Shown here in pieces: positions 1 to 7,812 of a DNA stretch of 54,597 nucleotides. The first letter of the stretch is position 1. Every line of letters starts with the position of its first letter. Below the pieces are notes generated by a model that worked only from the letters and a program-made list of their open reading frames with translations, ran no database searches and was not told the origin of the DNA. The DNA is taken from assembly GCA_035534575.1 (NCBI GenBank), contig DATLRT010000039.1:1-54597 (forward strand), read 5' to 3'. The DNA comes from JAGWFU01 sp035534575 (GTDB taxonomy: Archaea > Micrarchaeota > Micrarchaeia > Micrarchaeales > Micrarchaeaceae). Made by a program: the position numbers and the translations under genes.

Positions 1-4
1 ACAC

Positions 5-1576
5 GTGATGACGACCATATCGACTGAGGACTTTTATTCTGGTATACACATGAACTACAAGGGAGCCAAGACATTGGGGATGGCCATCGTCATGGTCGCC
101 TTCCTTGTAGGCGCGTTCAACTCAATCTGGATAACCAACCCTAGCATACTTGATACGGATCCGAGCACCTACGTGATAGTCGTTATGCTCATGTCCTTCG
201 TCTTCCTCGCCTTCGGGCTCAAGGAGAAGCTTGAGCTGAACAGGAACTGGAAGAACATCGCCTACGCGCTCGCCGTGCTGGTGATTTACTTCCTTGCGCT
301 GTCGTATGCGCGGGTCAGCCTATCCTACCTTTTCATTACATACAGGATAGACGCGCTTCTCTTCCCGCTGCTTCTTGCCGCAATCGTGTTGGCGGTGTTC
401 GGCGTGGACGGAGTGAAGAGGCTGAGGTATCCGATACTGTACACCCTCTTTGCCTCTCCCCTGATACTGCTACCTTTGCTCGGCCTCAACCAGGGCTTCG
501 CGCTGCTTAACTCCAACCTGATATACGGCATACTCAGCGCATTGGGAACCCACGTCGCGCAGAGCGGACTGATGATAACTGCCCCTTCCACTACCAGCAT
601 ATCGATATCGACCACATGCGTATCGCTGGGCTTCTTTGTGGCTATGCTGATGTTCCTTGTCCCGGTTGCGTACCTTTACGAGGGCAAGAATCTGCGCAAA
701 TACGCATTTGTTGCGTGCGGAGTGCTGCTCCTGCTGCTGCTTAACGTGCTAAGGATGCTCTCCCTGTCGCTGGTCTGGCTATACTACGGGCTGGGCAGCG
801 CCATAGGCGCGTTCCACCTCTTCGCGGGGCAGCTGCTATTCTACGCTGCGATAGTAATCATGCTGCTCTTGGCCGGAAGGTTTGGTCTATCGCTGGGGAA
901 GCGGGAGAAGAAGGTAGCAAAGGCTAAACATGTTGTGAGACACGAAGGGTACTTCATCCCGGGCTTGATTCTCGCCCTGTTAATCGGGATAGTGGCGTTC
1001 TCTGTCTCGGTGGATTACCATAGCGCCATCTCATCCCCAATCCAGTTAACCGTAACCGCAGCGCCAACACAGTCTCTGCTCTATGCAGGCGTCTTTTCCA
1101 GCCTTAACGCCTCGATGCAGAGCGTAAGGCTTCTTGGGGCAAACAACAACGGAACGGTGTTCGCGCTTGGCCCTCCCAACGGCAACTCAACAGTGTACAA
1201 CACCTATGTGCTGGCATCGGTTTCCAACAGGGCGGTCTCCGGAAGCATAGTGGGCACGTATAACTCGACACTGAGCTCGAGCGCCCTGCTGCTGAGGAAC
1301 GGGATAACGGTCAAAAGCGCACTGGTTGCTGAGGGAAACAACACGGCCACGGTCAGCTACTACGCCCTGCCCTACAACATCTCGGGAGGGTACACATTTG
1401 TAAATTACGAGTTCATAACGTTATACAATAGCACGGCGGCGCAGAGCTGCGGGTCGGGAGACTCCGGCGCCGTTGAGCAGGTGCAGTCGGCGGTATACAA
1501 CCTGTTCGCATCGGGCACCAGAGGCAGCCCGATGAACTGCGCGGCAGAGCTTGTTGCAGCGGCTGCGCACAGATGA
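5..1576 (+). CDS. Exosortase/archaeosortase-family membrane protein with large external C-terminal domain
   Basis: Archaeosortases are polytopic transpeptidases that process C-terminally tagged surface proteins. The first ~290 residues hold many hydrophobic helices, and the family's catalytic triad pattern is present: Cys205 in TTCVSLGF, Arg250 in NVLRML and His271 in FHLFAGQ, each at a helix border. After a further helix (about 316-336) comes a ~185-residue Asn/Ser/Thr-rich region that should lie outside the cell and that I do not recognise. The frame is open to the window edge. GTG at 5, ATG at 8 and an ATG at codon 17 are all possible starts, so the N-terminus is uncertain. The stop lies 9 bases before the next gene. 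No tagged substrate with a clear sorting tail was found in this window. The family call is from the triad and topology. Confidence 0.72.
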   Translation: MMTTISTEDFYSGIHMNYKGAKTLGMAIVMVAFLVGAFNSIWITNPSILDTDPSTYVIVVMLMSFVFLAFGLKEKLELNRNWKNIAYALAVLVIYFLALSYARVSLSYLFITYRIDALLFPLLLAAIVLAVFGVDGVKRLRYPILYTLFASPLILLPLLGLNQGFALLNSNLIYGILSALGTHVAQSGLMITAPSTTSISISTTCVSLGFFVAMLMFLVPVAYLYEGKNLRKYAFVACGVLLLLLLNVLRMLSLSLVWLYYGLGSAIGAFHLFAGQLLFYAAIVIMLLLAGRFGLSLGKREKKVAKAKHVVRHEGYFIPGLILALLIGIVAFSVSVDYHSAISSPIQLTVTAAPTQSLLYAGVFSSLNASMQSVRLLGANNNGTVFALGPPNGNSTVYNTYVLASVSNRAVSGSIVGTYNSTLSSSALLLRNGITVKSALVAEGNNTATVSYYALPYNISGGYTFVNYEFITLYNSTAAQSCGSGDSGAVEQVQSAVYNLFASGTRGSPMNCAAELVAAAAHR

Positions 1577-1585
1577 GATGATAAG

Positions 1586-2569
1586 ATGAAGTTCGAATAT
1601 AGCGGCGGTGCAATCGTTTACACTTACAAGGAGGGCAAGCGCGTGTACCTTATGCTCAAGTCAAGGGGACGCGGCGGTTACTGGGGATTCCCCAAGGGCC
1701 ATGTGGAGAAGGGGGAGAACATGGCTGACGCAGCGGTGAGGGAGACGCGAGAGGAGAGCGGCATAAGGGTCAGGCTCATCCCCTACTTCAAGCAGGAGAC
1801 AAAGTATCTCTTCACGAGGAACAGGATTAAGGTGGAGAAGAGCGTTGCCTTCTTTCTAGCAAGGCTGCCTCGCCCAATCAAGCCCACGATTCAGAAGAAG
1901 GAGATACAGGCCTCAGCATGGATGGAGATGGAGAAGGCCATGAAGGCGATACCGTTTGACAACATACGCGCGGCGCTCAGTGATGCTGATGCGTATGTGA
2001 ATAAGATGGAGAGCATGGACAAGCTCAACATGGAGTATGCCGCCCTGCCTGGAAAGAGCAAGGGATGGGACCTGAGCAGGAACCTTGTCCCAGGCCACGG
2101 ACCGCTTGACGCAAAGCTGATGGTAGTGGGCCAGGCGCCAGGAAGGAACGAGGACATACAGAGAAGGCCGTTCATAGGAATAAGCGGCAGGCTTCTGGAC
2201 CACCTGTTCAAGATCGCTGGTACTAGCAGGGAGAACATTTACATAACAAGCGCGGTGCAGTTCTTCCCTCCTGAGAACCGAATGCCCACTGACGATGAGG
2301 TTACTGCGTGCAGGGAGTTCCTGATGCGTCAGATAGAGATAGTGAAACCCGAAGTTGTGGTGACCCTGGGCTCCCTGTCGGGGAGGATTCTGGTCGATAT
2401 GGACAACATAATGGAGAACCACGGAAGAATAACGAAGAAAGATGGCATAACCTACTTCTCTACAATACATCCTGCCGCCGCTGTCCGCCTCAAGAAGCAC
2501 GTGCCGCTAATCGAGGAAGACTTCAGGAAGCTGAAGGGCTTATTGACTGAAAAGAGAACAGTTAAATAG
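1586..2569 (+). CDS. Nudix hydrolase fused to family-4-like uracil-DNA glycosylase
   Basis: Residues ~1-140 are a Nudix domain with a complete Nudix box at 38-60 (G38, E44, R52-E53, E56-E57, G59), expected to hydrolyse nucleoside diphosphate derivatives. Residues ~165-320 match family 4 uracil-DNA glycosylase: GQAPGRNED at 182-190, PFIG at 195-198, the region around NRMPTDDE, and the IHPAA motif at 294-298. Family 4 enzymes normally bind a [4Fe-4S] cluster with four cysteines. Here only C242 (in TACREFL) remains: the N-terminal C..C pair is gone, and the position normally C before RPP is Phe (AVQFFPP). The protein combines pool sanitation and uracil repair in one chain. It follows the archaeosortase-like gene closely and its stop overlaps the toxin-antitoxin control region. 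The domain calls are strong; the activity of the clusterless glycosylase half is unknown. Confidence 0.88.
   Translation: MKFEYSGGAIVYTYKEGKRVYLMLKSRGRGGYWGFPKGHVEKGENMADAAVRETREESGIRVRLIPYFKQETKYLFTRNRIKVEKSVAFFLARLPRPIKPTIQKKEIQASAWMEMEKAMKAIPFDNIRAALSDADAYVNKMESMDKLNMEYAALPGKSKGWDLSRNLVPGHGPLDAKLMVVGQAPGRNEDIQRRPFIGISGRLLDHLFKIAGTSRENIYITSAVQFFPPENRMPTDDEVTACREFLMRQIEIVKPEVVVTLGSLSGRILVDMDNIMENHGRITKKDGITYFSTIHPAAAVRLKKHVPLIEEDFRKLKGLLTEKRTVK
2560..2568 (+). promoter_or_regulatory. Putative TATA box of the AbrB/PIN operon
   Basis: The sequence AGTTAAATA lies 21-32 bases upstream of the candidate antitoxin starts (TTG 2589, ATG 2592), the spacing expected for a leaderless archaeal transcript. 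It sits inside the last codons of the preceding gene. Confidence 0.45.
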
Positions 2570-2583
2570 TTCAACAGTTGAAC
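2569..2583. promoter_or_regulatory. 15-bp perfect palindrome, candidate operator
   Basis: GTTCAAC-A-GTTGAAC is a perfect inverted repeat with 7-base arms around one base. It lies between the putative TATA box and the antitoxin start, so a bound protein would cover the transcription start. Autoregulation by AbrB-type antitoxins is the obvious reading, but that is inference. Confidence 0.5.
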
Positions 2584-2591
2584 CAATATTG

Positions 2592-2858
2592 ATGGATATG
2601 GAGGAGGAGTTAGTCAAGATGTCTGGGAAGGGTCAACTGGTAGTGCCCCAAAAGATAAGAAGGCGGGAGGGCTTTGTGAACACCGACAGGTTTGTGGCCA
2701 TCGCGGTTAAGGGAGGGGTGCTGTTCAAAAAGGTAAACATACCCTCGGTTAAGATAGAGTTTGAGTCGCTTTCTAAGGAGCTAAGAGCCCACTTAAAGAG
2801 CCAAAAGGTAAATCTGAGCGATACAGATGGGGCTGTTAGATGGGCAAGAGAAAAGTAG
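2592..2858 (+). CDS. AbrB/SpoVT-like antitoxin
   Basis: This is an 88-residue protein whose N-terminus has the swapped-hairpin AbrB signature (KMSGKGQLVVPQKIR), a DNA-binding fold typical of antitoxins that repress their own operon. The C-terminal half (ESLSKELRAHLKSQKV onward) is polar and probably wraps the toxin. It overlaps the PIN gene by 19 bases, the usual layout of a coupled toxin-antitoxin pair. TTG at 2589 would add one residue. A palindrome just upstream is a likely operator. Confidence 0.8.
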   Translation: MDMEEELVKMSGKGQLVVPQKIRRREGFVNTDRFVAIAVKGGVLFKKVNIPSVKIEFESLSKELRAHLKSQKVNLSDTDGAVRWAREK

Positions 2859-3244
2859 TCCTTGATACAAATATATTGATTTCGGCGCTCGGATGGAATG
2901 GCGCTCCTCACGAGATACTGAGAAGGGTAGTAGAGGGCGAAATAGAGCTGTTCATATCCTATGAGCAGTTCGAGGAACTCTCACGTGTACTGGATTATCC
3001 CAGATTCAACTTTACCTATGAGCAGAAGGCAAGGTTCAAGGCCCTGATATCGGAGATAGCGACCATGGTGAAGGCATCGGTCAAGGTGACTGCCATAAAA
3101 GACGACCCTTCTGATAACATGATATTGGAATGCGCCTTAGTGGCAAACGCGGATTATGTGGTATCGGGGGACAAGCACATATTGACGCTGCGAAGATTCG
3201 GCAGGATAAGGATGGTTAAGCCAAAAGAGTTCCTAGACCGCTAG
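2840..3244 (+). CDS. PIN-domain toxin (VapC-like ribonuclease)
   Basis: A 134-residue PIN domain of the kind annotated as a putative toxin-antitoxin toxin. Acidic metal-binding residues are in place: D9 in LDTNIL, E46/E47 in EQFEEL, D89/D92 in the DDPSDN segment, and D111 in VSGDKHIL. PIN toxins cleave RNA, often tRNA or rRNA. Its start lies inside the antitoxin gene, and its last 12 bases overlap the 3' end of lysS on the other strand. The protein appears intact. Confidence 0.85.
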   Translation: MGKRKVVLDTNILISALGWNGAPHEILRRVVEGEIELFISYEQFEELSRVLDYPRFNFTYEQKARFKALISEIATMVKASVKVTAIKDDPSDNMILECALVANADYVVSGDKHILTLRRFGRIRMVKPKEFLDR

Positions 3245-4711
3245 TTCTCTTTGATCCTTGGCAAGTTTGAGATCGAGAGGAAGTAGACGTTTCTCCATGG
3301 GGAAGAGTATGACCTCCTTGATCGATGCCTTGTCAGTCAGGAGCATAACCAATCTGTCTATGCCCAGCCCCACCCCGCCCGTGGGCGGCATGCCCTGCTC
3401 CATCGCCTCGATGAAGTCCATGTCGAGCGGCTCGGCCTCCTTGTCGCCCTGCTCCGCCTTCCTCATCTCGGCCTCGAAGTTCTCCCTCTGTATTATCGGA
3501 TTGTTAAGCTCGGAGTAGGAGTTCGCGATCTCGAGCCCGGATACGAACAGCTCGAACCTCTCAACCAGCTTGGGCTTGCCCCTCTTCGGCCTGGTGAGCG
3601 GCGAGGTCTCCCTCGGGAAGTCTATCACGAAAGTGGGCTGGACCAGCTCGGGCTGGACAAGGACGTCGAAAAGCTTTCCGTATGCGTGCGCCCTGTTCCT
3701 CTTTCCCTTCTCGAACCTGATCCCCTTGCCCTCTGCCACTGCAAAGAGCTGCTCGTCGCTGAGCTTGAGCACGTTCGTCCCCGCCTTCTCGTTGATGGAG
3801 TCTATGAAGCTTATCCTGTTGAACGGCTTCTTCAGGCTGATTGGCTTGCCGAGGTAGGTTATCTGGTCGGTGCCCAGTATCTTCATCGCCACCGAGTTTA
3901 TCATGCCCTCCGTGAGCCTCATCATATCCTTGTAGTCCGCGTATGCCTGGTACCACTCTATCATGGTGAACTCGGGGCTGTGCGTTGAGTCGATGTCCTC
4001 GTTCCTGAAGTCCCTGCATATCTCGTAGACCCTGTCGAAGCCGCCTATTATCAGCCTCTTGAGGTACAGCTCGTCAGATATTCGCAGGTAGTGGCTCTCG
4101 TTCAGCGTGTTGACCTGAGTCCTGAACGGCTCCGCGTCCGCGCCGCCGTAGAGGGGCTGGATTACCGGGGTCTCGAACTCGGTGAACCCCTTCTTGTCGA
4201 GAAATGCCTGTATTAGCCTAATCGTCTTGGAACGCTTGACGAACACCTCCTTTATGTCCGGGTTCATTATCAGGTCGAGGTGCCTCTTCCTGTACCTGGT
4301 CTCGACGTCCTGTATGCCGTGCCACTTGTCCGGAAGCATGCGTATCGCCTTGGCGAGCATGGAGTACTCCGCCGCCTTCACGCTTATCTCCCCGTTGTTG
4401 GTCTTCATTATGGTGCCGGATGCGCCTATGATGTCTCCCGCGTTGAGCCTCTTGGCCTGCTCAAACACATGCTCGCCCACCGCCGAGAACTCGATGAATA
4501 TCTGTATCTTGCCCTTGCTGTCCTGGAGGTCTGCGAAAATCAGCTTGCCCGACTTCCTGAAACCCACCAGCCTGCCCGCGACCGAGACGCTCTTGCCCTC
4601 GTACTTCTCGTATGCGGACTTTATCTCCGTGGAGTAATCGGTTACCTTGTAAGAGTAGGGTAGCGAGGAGATAAGCTCCCTCAGCTCCGCAGCGCTGCTT
4701 TCGCCCTCCAT
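3233..4711 (-). CDS. lysS: Lysyl-tRNA synthetase, class II
   Basis: Charges tRNA-Lys with lysine. The N-terminal OB-fold anticodon-binding domain covers ~40-120 (VSVAGRLVGFRKSGK). The class II catalytic core follows with motif 1 near 165-185, motif 2 at ~228-253 (YEICRDFRNEDIDSTHSPEF) and motif 3 at ~440-460 (PPTGGVGLGIDRLVM). At 492 residues the length is normal. Many archaea instead use the unrelated class I enzyme, so the class II form is a lineage marker. The gene is convergent with the PIN toxin and overlaps it by 12 bases. A TATA box lies ~32 bases upstream, giving a very short leader. Confidence 0.96.
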   Translation of the reverse strand: MEGESSAAELRELISSLPYSYKVTDYSTEIKSAYEKYEGKSVSVAGRLVGFRKSGKLIFADLQDSKGKIQIFIEFSAVGEHVFEQAKRLNAGDIIGASGTIMKTNNGEISVKAAEYSMLAKAIRMLPDKWHGIQDVETRYRKRHLDLIMNPDIKEVFVKRSKTIRLIQAFLDKKGFTEFETPVIQPLYGGADAEPFRTQVNTLNESHYLRISDELYLKRLIIGGFDRVYEICRDFRNEDIDSTHSPEFTMIEWYQAYADYKDMMRLTEGMINSVAMKILGTDQITYLGKPISLKKPFNRISFIDSINEKAGTNVLKLSDEQLFAVAEGKGIRFEKGKRNRAHAYGKLFDVLVQPELVQPTFVIDFPRETSPLTRPKRGKPKLVERFELFVSGLEIANSYSELNNPIIQRENFEAEMRKAEQGDKEAEPLDMDFIEAMEQGMPPTGGVGLGIDRLVMLLTDKASIKEVILFPMEKRLLPLDLKLAKDQRELAV

Positions 4712-4736
4712 TAAATCAGATACAATAAGCGGCTAA

Positions 4737-4748
4737 GGTATATAAAAG
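4737..4748 (-). promoter_or_regulatory. TATA box of lysS
   Basis: On the minus strand this reads CTTTTATATACC, centred ~32 bases from the lysS ATG, which predicts a leader of only a few bases. Confidence 0.55.
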
Positions 4749-4812
4749 TAGCTAAGCCTACGCTGGGAATCATAAGCCTGGCAGGCCCCGCCGTTGTCCC
4801 GGAAATTAGGGT

Positions 4813-4840
4813 GGAGGCCGCGGGTCTCGACGCGGCCTCC
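4813..4840 (-). terminator. GC-rich inverted repeat after the coiled-coil/winged-helix gene
   Basis: GGAGGCCGCG and CGCGGCCTCC form a perfect 10-bp stem with an 8-base loop. The stem starts 3 bases beyond the stop of the 4844-5380 gene and is followed on that strand by ACCCTAATTTCC. It could end transcription or protect the 3' end. The T-run is weak, so termination is not certain. Confidence 0.45.
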
Positions 4841-4843
4841 CTG

Positions 4844-5380
4844 TTACTGTGGGGGTGAAACAATTAGCAGGTTGGTCGCCTTGCCAGCATCATATTTGTA
4901 ATAGACCTTGTGGCCCAGCTGGTATCTCTCGAGCACTCCCTGCTTGTAGAGCTTGTTCAGCCTGGACGAGGCCGCATTCCTTCCCTTGTAATTCATGTTA
5001 GACTTTATGTCATCCGCGCAGACCATCTTCCCGCTCACCTGTATGAACTGGATTATCCTCGCGTCGAGCCCCGATATCGGGAGCTCACGCCTCTCCGGCA
5101 TTCCCTGAAGGGCGTCGTTCTGGTAAGCCTCATCCTCAATCCCTCCGCCTATCTCCGTGGCGAGGGCCTCGACGTTGTTGGAGAGCTGCTTGAGCATCAT
5201 CTGGGTCTGCTTGTTGTTCTCCAGCATTATCTTGTAAAGCATCAGTATGTTGGACGTGGTGTCCTCCGCCTTCGCCTTCTCGGCTATGACGGTGCTTATG
5301 GTCGAGCTCTCGGTCTTGAGGCCAGCTATCTGCCCCCTCATGGTCCTAAGCTCGTTCTCCAATTCCTTTTTAGTGCGCAT
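4844..5380 (-). CDS. Coiled-coil protein with C-terminal winged helix, unknown function
   Basis: Not recognised by name. Residues ~1-80 are a long amphipathic helix, probably a coiled coil (KKELENELRTMRGQIAGLK...). A linker follows, then a C-terminal winged-helix domain of ~70 residues with the sequence order expected of a MarR/ArsR-like fold (LDARIIQFIQVSGK, then SSRLNKLYKQGVLERYQLG, then KVYYKYD). A DNA-binding or protein-bridging regulator is likely. I chose the ATG at 5380; an ATG at 5392 would add MCVW. The same architecture, coiled coil then winged helix, recurs in the 243-residue protein at 10392-11123, but I see no clear sequence identity. A hairpin follows the stop. Confidence 0.7.
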   Translation of the reverse strand: MRTKKELENELRTMRGQIAGLKTESSTISTVIAEKAKAEDTTSNILMLYKIMLENNKQTQMMLKQLSNNVEALATEIGGGIEDEAYQNDALQGMPERRELPISGLDARIIQFIQVSGKMVCADDIKSNMNYKGRNAASSRLNKLYKQGVLERYQLGHKVYYKYDAGKATNLLIVSPPQ

Positions 5381-5460
5381 CCAAACACACATCAGAGTCA
5401 GTCATGAAACTTCTATGCAAGAATCATGAATGAATCACGATTGTTATTGTGATAGCTCAG

Positions 5461-5470
5461 ATATTTAAAG
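5461..5470 (-). promoter_or_regulatory. AT-rich TATA-like element between divergent genes
   Basis: ATATTTAAAG on the plus strand (CTTTAAATAT on the minus strand) lies ~80 bases before the minus-strand winged-helix gene. It could serve that gene with a leader of ~55 bases, or support a longer plus-strand transcript starting near 5492. Confidence 0.35.
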
Positions 5471-5546
5471 CTTTCGGCTTTAAGGAATTAGCGGAACAGT
5501 GCAATGCTGCAAACTTATAAGAGATTACTCTCGTATAACAGCAAGG

Positions 5547-5555
5547 CTTAAAATA
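5547..5555 (+). promoter_or_regulatory. TATA box of the KH-protein gene
   Basis: CTTAAAATA is centred ~38 bases before the ATG at 5589 and predicts a transcript start near 5577. This argues that the open frame upstream of 5574 is not translated. Confidence 0.45.
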
Positions 5556-5588
5556 GGTTCAGGGCATAGAGTAGTGAAAGTGAGAGGG

Positions 5589-6116
5589 ATGGATAGCATA
5601 CTTATACCGGTGGAGAGGGCGAGGAAGCTCAAGGGAGAGCCCGCGGCCATCAAGAAGATATCAAAGCTCTGCGGCGGTTGCAAGATAATTATGGTGACGG
5701 AGGGAACCATAGAGCTGGAGGGGGAGCCCTATGCCGAGTTCTCGGCGAAGGGGGTCCTGGCGGCCTTCGGAAGGGGCTTCGATGTCGACGTGGCGGCCAA
5801 GCTGGTTGAGAACGACTACTATTTCACGACGAAGGACATAGGCCACCTGTTCGGAAGCAGCAAGAGGGTGATGCAGGTAAAGGCCAGGATCATAGGGGAG
5901 AACGGGAGGACAAAGCGATACATTGAAGAGGTTACCGGTGCAAGGATAAGCGTTTACGGCGACACTGTAAGCTTCATAGGCACGATTGACGAGATAACTG
6001 AGGCCGAGGCTGCTATGGATACCCTGATAGACGGGGGCACCCACAAGCTGGCCTACATGCGCATGGAGGCAGCGCACAGGAAGAACAAGGCGCAGAGGGC
6101 CATGCCGGGATTCTAG
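5589..6116 (+). CDS. KH-domain RNA-binding protein, Dim2/Pno1 family
   Basis: Archaeal Dim2/Pno1-like proteins bind pre-16S rRNA and help mature the small subunit. With the ATG at 5589 the protein has 175 residues and begins MDSILIPVERARKL, aligning with family N-termini. The second KH domain has a clear GxxG loop (GENG at 103-106, in ARIIGENGRTKRYIEE). The first KH domain has GEPA where a GxxG loop would be, so it looks degenerate. The frame stays open upstream to a GTG at 5499, but the TATA element at 5547-5555 lies inside that extension; GTG at 5580 is a further alternative. Only 19 bases separate it from top6B, a pairing common in archaea. Confidence 0.88.
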   Translation: MDSILIPVERARKLKGEPAAIKKISKLCGGCKIIMVTEGTIELEGEPYAEFSAKGVLAAFGRGFDVDVAAKLVENDYYFTTKDIGHLFGSSKRVMQVKARIIGENGRTKRYIEEVTGARISVYGDTVSFIGTIDEITEAEAAMDTLIDGGTHKLAYMRMEAAHRKNKAQRAMPGF

Positions 6117-6120
6117 GCAC

Positions 6121-6127
6121 AAGGAGG
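6121..6127 (+). promoter_or_regulatory. Strong ribosome-binding site of top6B
   Basis: AAGGAGG ends 8 bases before the ATG at 6136. It is one of the best Shine-Dalgarno matches in the window and fixes the top6B start in a context where many genes appear leaderless. Confidence 0.65.
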
Positions 6128-6135
6128 ACGATTAG

Positions 6136-7785
6136 ATGGAGGTAAAGAGAGCAGAGGAGATATTCAAGGAGTTCAAGGAGCACTCCGTGTCGGAGTTCTT
6201 CAAGAAGAACAGGCAGATGCTTGGCTACTCGGGCAAGATAAGGTCGCTCGTCACGCTGGTGCACGAGTACGTGACCAACAGCCTGGACGCCTGCGAGGAG
6301 GCCGGCATACTGCCGGACATAACCGTTGAGCTGAAGAACATAGGCGAGGAGAAATACTCCATAATGGTGGCGGACAACGGCCCGGGCATACCGAAGACCT
6401 ACATAGGCAAGGCGTTGGCTACCGTGCTCGCGGGAACCAAGTTCAACAGGTACATGCAGCAGAGGGGGCAGCAGGGAATCGGTGCTGCGGGATGCACAAT
6501 GTTCTCCCAGATGACTACGGGCAAGCCGATCAAGGCGAGCTCGTGCACCGGCACCGGGAAGGCTTACTCATGCGAGATTTCTATCGACACCGTGAAGAAC
6601 AAGCCGGTGGTCAACAACCTTGTCGACATCGAGGAGAAATTCCAGGGTCTGCGAGTCTACGGCGAGTTTGCTGATGTGAAGTACGAGAACAGCGACCACG
6701 GGGTGTTCGAGTACCTAAGGAGGACAGCGTTGTCGAACCCGCACATGCAGCTCAAGTTCATAGACCCTGAAGGTAAGGAAAGCACGTTCGTTAGGGCAGT
6801 TGAGACTGTGCCAGAGAGGCCGAAGCCTGCCAAGCCGCACCCGCTCGGCCTTGCGATAAACGACCTCCTCGACTTCGCGCATACGAGCGAGAGCAGGAAG
6901 ATATCATCATTCATGGTTGAGTTCTTCTCCCGCGTCACCCCGAATAAGGTGGCGGAGCTGAAGGAGTTCGCAAAGGACGTGGACTTCGAGAAGGACCCGA
7001 AGAAGATGAGCTGGGACGACGCGGACAAGATGATAAAGGCGTTCAAGCAGGTGAAGTGGATAGCTCCGGATGCGATATCGATAATGCCGATAGGGGAGGA
7101 GCAGGTAAAGGTCGCCGTGAGGAACATACTCAACCCGGAATTCATGGTAGTGATAGAGAGGAAGGCAAAGGTTTTCAGGGGTGGAATCCCGTTCATAGTG
7201 GAGGCAGCTGTGGCGTTCGGCGGACAGGCGGGAAGGAAGACCGAAACAGGATACGAGGGCAGCATACTTAGATTCGCAAACCGCGTGCCGCTTCTGTTCG
7301 ACAGCGGAAGTTGCGCAATAACGGTGGCGGTCAAGGACATACAGTGGAGGAGGTACAAGATAGATATGGACACACAGCCGGTCAGCGTGCTGGTCAACAT
7401 ATCCTCCGTGCACATACCCTACTCGGGAGTGGGCAAGGAGTCGGTGGCTCAGGAGGAGGAGATAATCGAGGAGATAAAGCTGGCGGTTATGGACGCGGCA
7501 AGGGGAGTCCAGAGATACGTGAGCGGCAAGATGGCGCTCAACAGCGAGACCAACAGGTACAAGATGATAATGAGGTACACCAAGCAGCTCTCGATGGACC
7601 TGAGCGGCCTCACCGGCAAGGACGAGAAGAAGATACTGGACAAGGTCACCGCCCTGGTCTCGAAGCACTACCCCAATGTCAAGATGAATGGCAAGGGCGA
7701 GCCGATGGACGAGGTCACGGAGATTACCGCCTTGCAACCAGTACAATCGGAAGAAGAGGACACGGAAGAGAAAGAAGAAGAGTAG
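6136..7785 (+). CDS. top6B: DNA topoisomerase VI subunit B
   Basis: The ATPase subunit of type IIB topoisomerase, which relaxes and decatenates DNA together with the cleaving subunit Top6A. The GHKL (Bergerat) fold is clear: E44, N48 and D51 in HEYVTNSLDACEE, the DNGPG box at 80-84, and the glycine-rich lid around RGQQGIGAAG (110-119). A helix-two-turn-helix and transducer region follow, then an acidic tail rich in Glu. At 549 residues the length is normal. It follows the KH gene, as in many archaea. In many genomes top6A comes next; here a convergent unrelated gene does instead, so the partner must lie elsewhere. Confidence 0.96.
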   Translation: MEVKRAEEIFKEFKEHSVSEFFKKNRQMLGYSGKIRSLVTLVHEYVTNSLDACEEAGILPDITVELKNIGEEKYSIMVADNGPGIPKTYIGKALATVLAGTKFNRYMQQRGQQGIGAAGCTMFSQMTTGKPIKASSCTGTGKAYSCEISIDTVKNKPVVNNLVDIEEKFQGLRVYGEFADVKYENSDHGVFEYLRRTALSNPHMQLKFIDPEGKESTFVRAVETVPERPKPAKPHPLGLAINDLLDFAHTSESRKISSFMVEFFSRVTPNKVAELKEFAKDVDFEKDPKKMSWDDADKMIKAFKQVKWIAPDAISIMPIGEEQVKVAVRNILNPEFMVVIERKAKVFRGGIPFIVEAAVAFGGQAGRKTETGYEGSILRFANRVPLLFDSGSCAITVAVKDIQWRRYKIDMDTQPVSVLVNISSVHIPYSGVGKESVAQEEEIIEEIKLAVMDAARGVQRYVSGKMALNSETNRYKMIMRYTKQLSMDLSGLTGKDEKKILDKVTALVSKHYPNVKMNGKGEPMDEVTEITALQPVQSEEEDTEEKEEE

Positions 7786-7812
7786 AAAGTTTTACGGCTT
7801 GTCCTCAAAATT

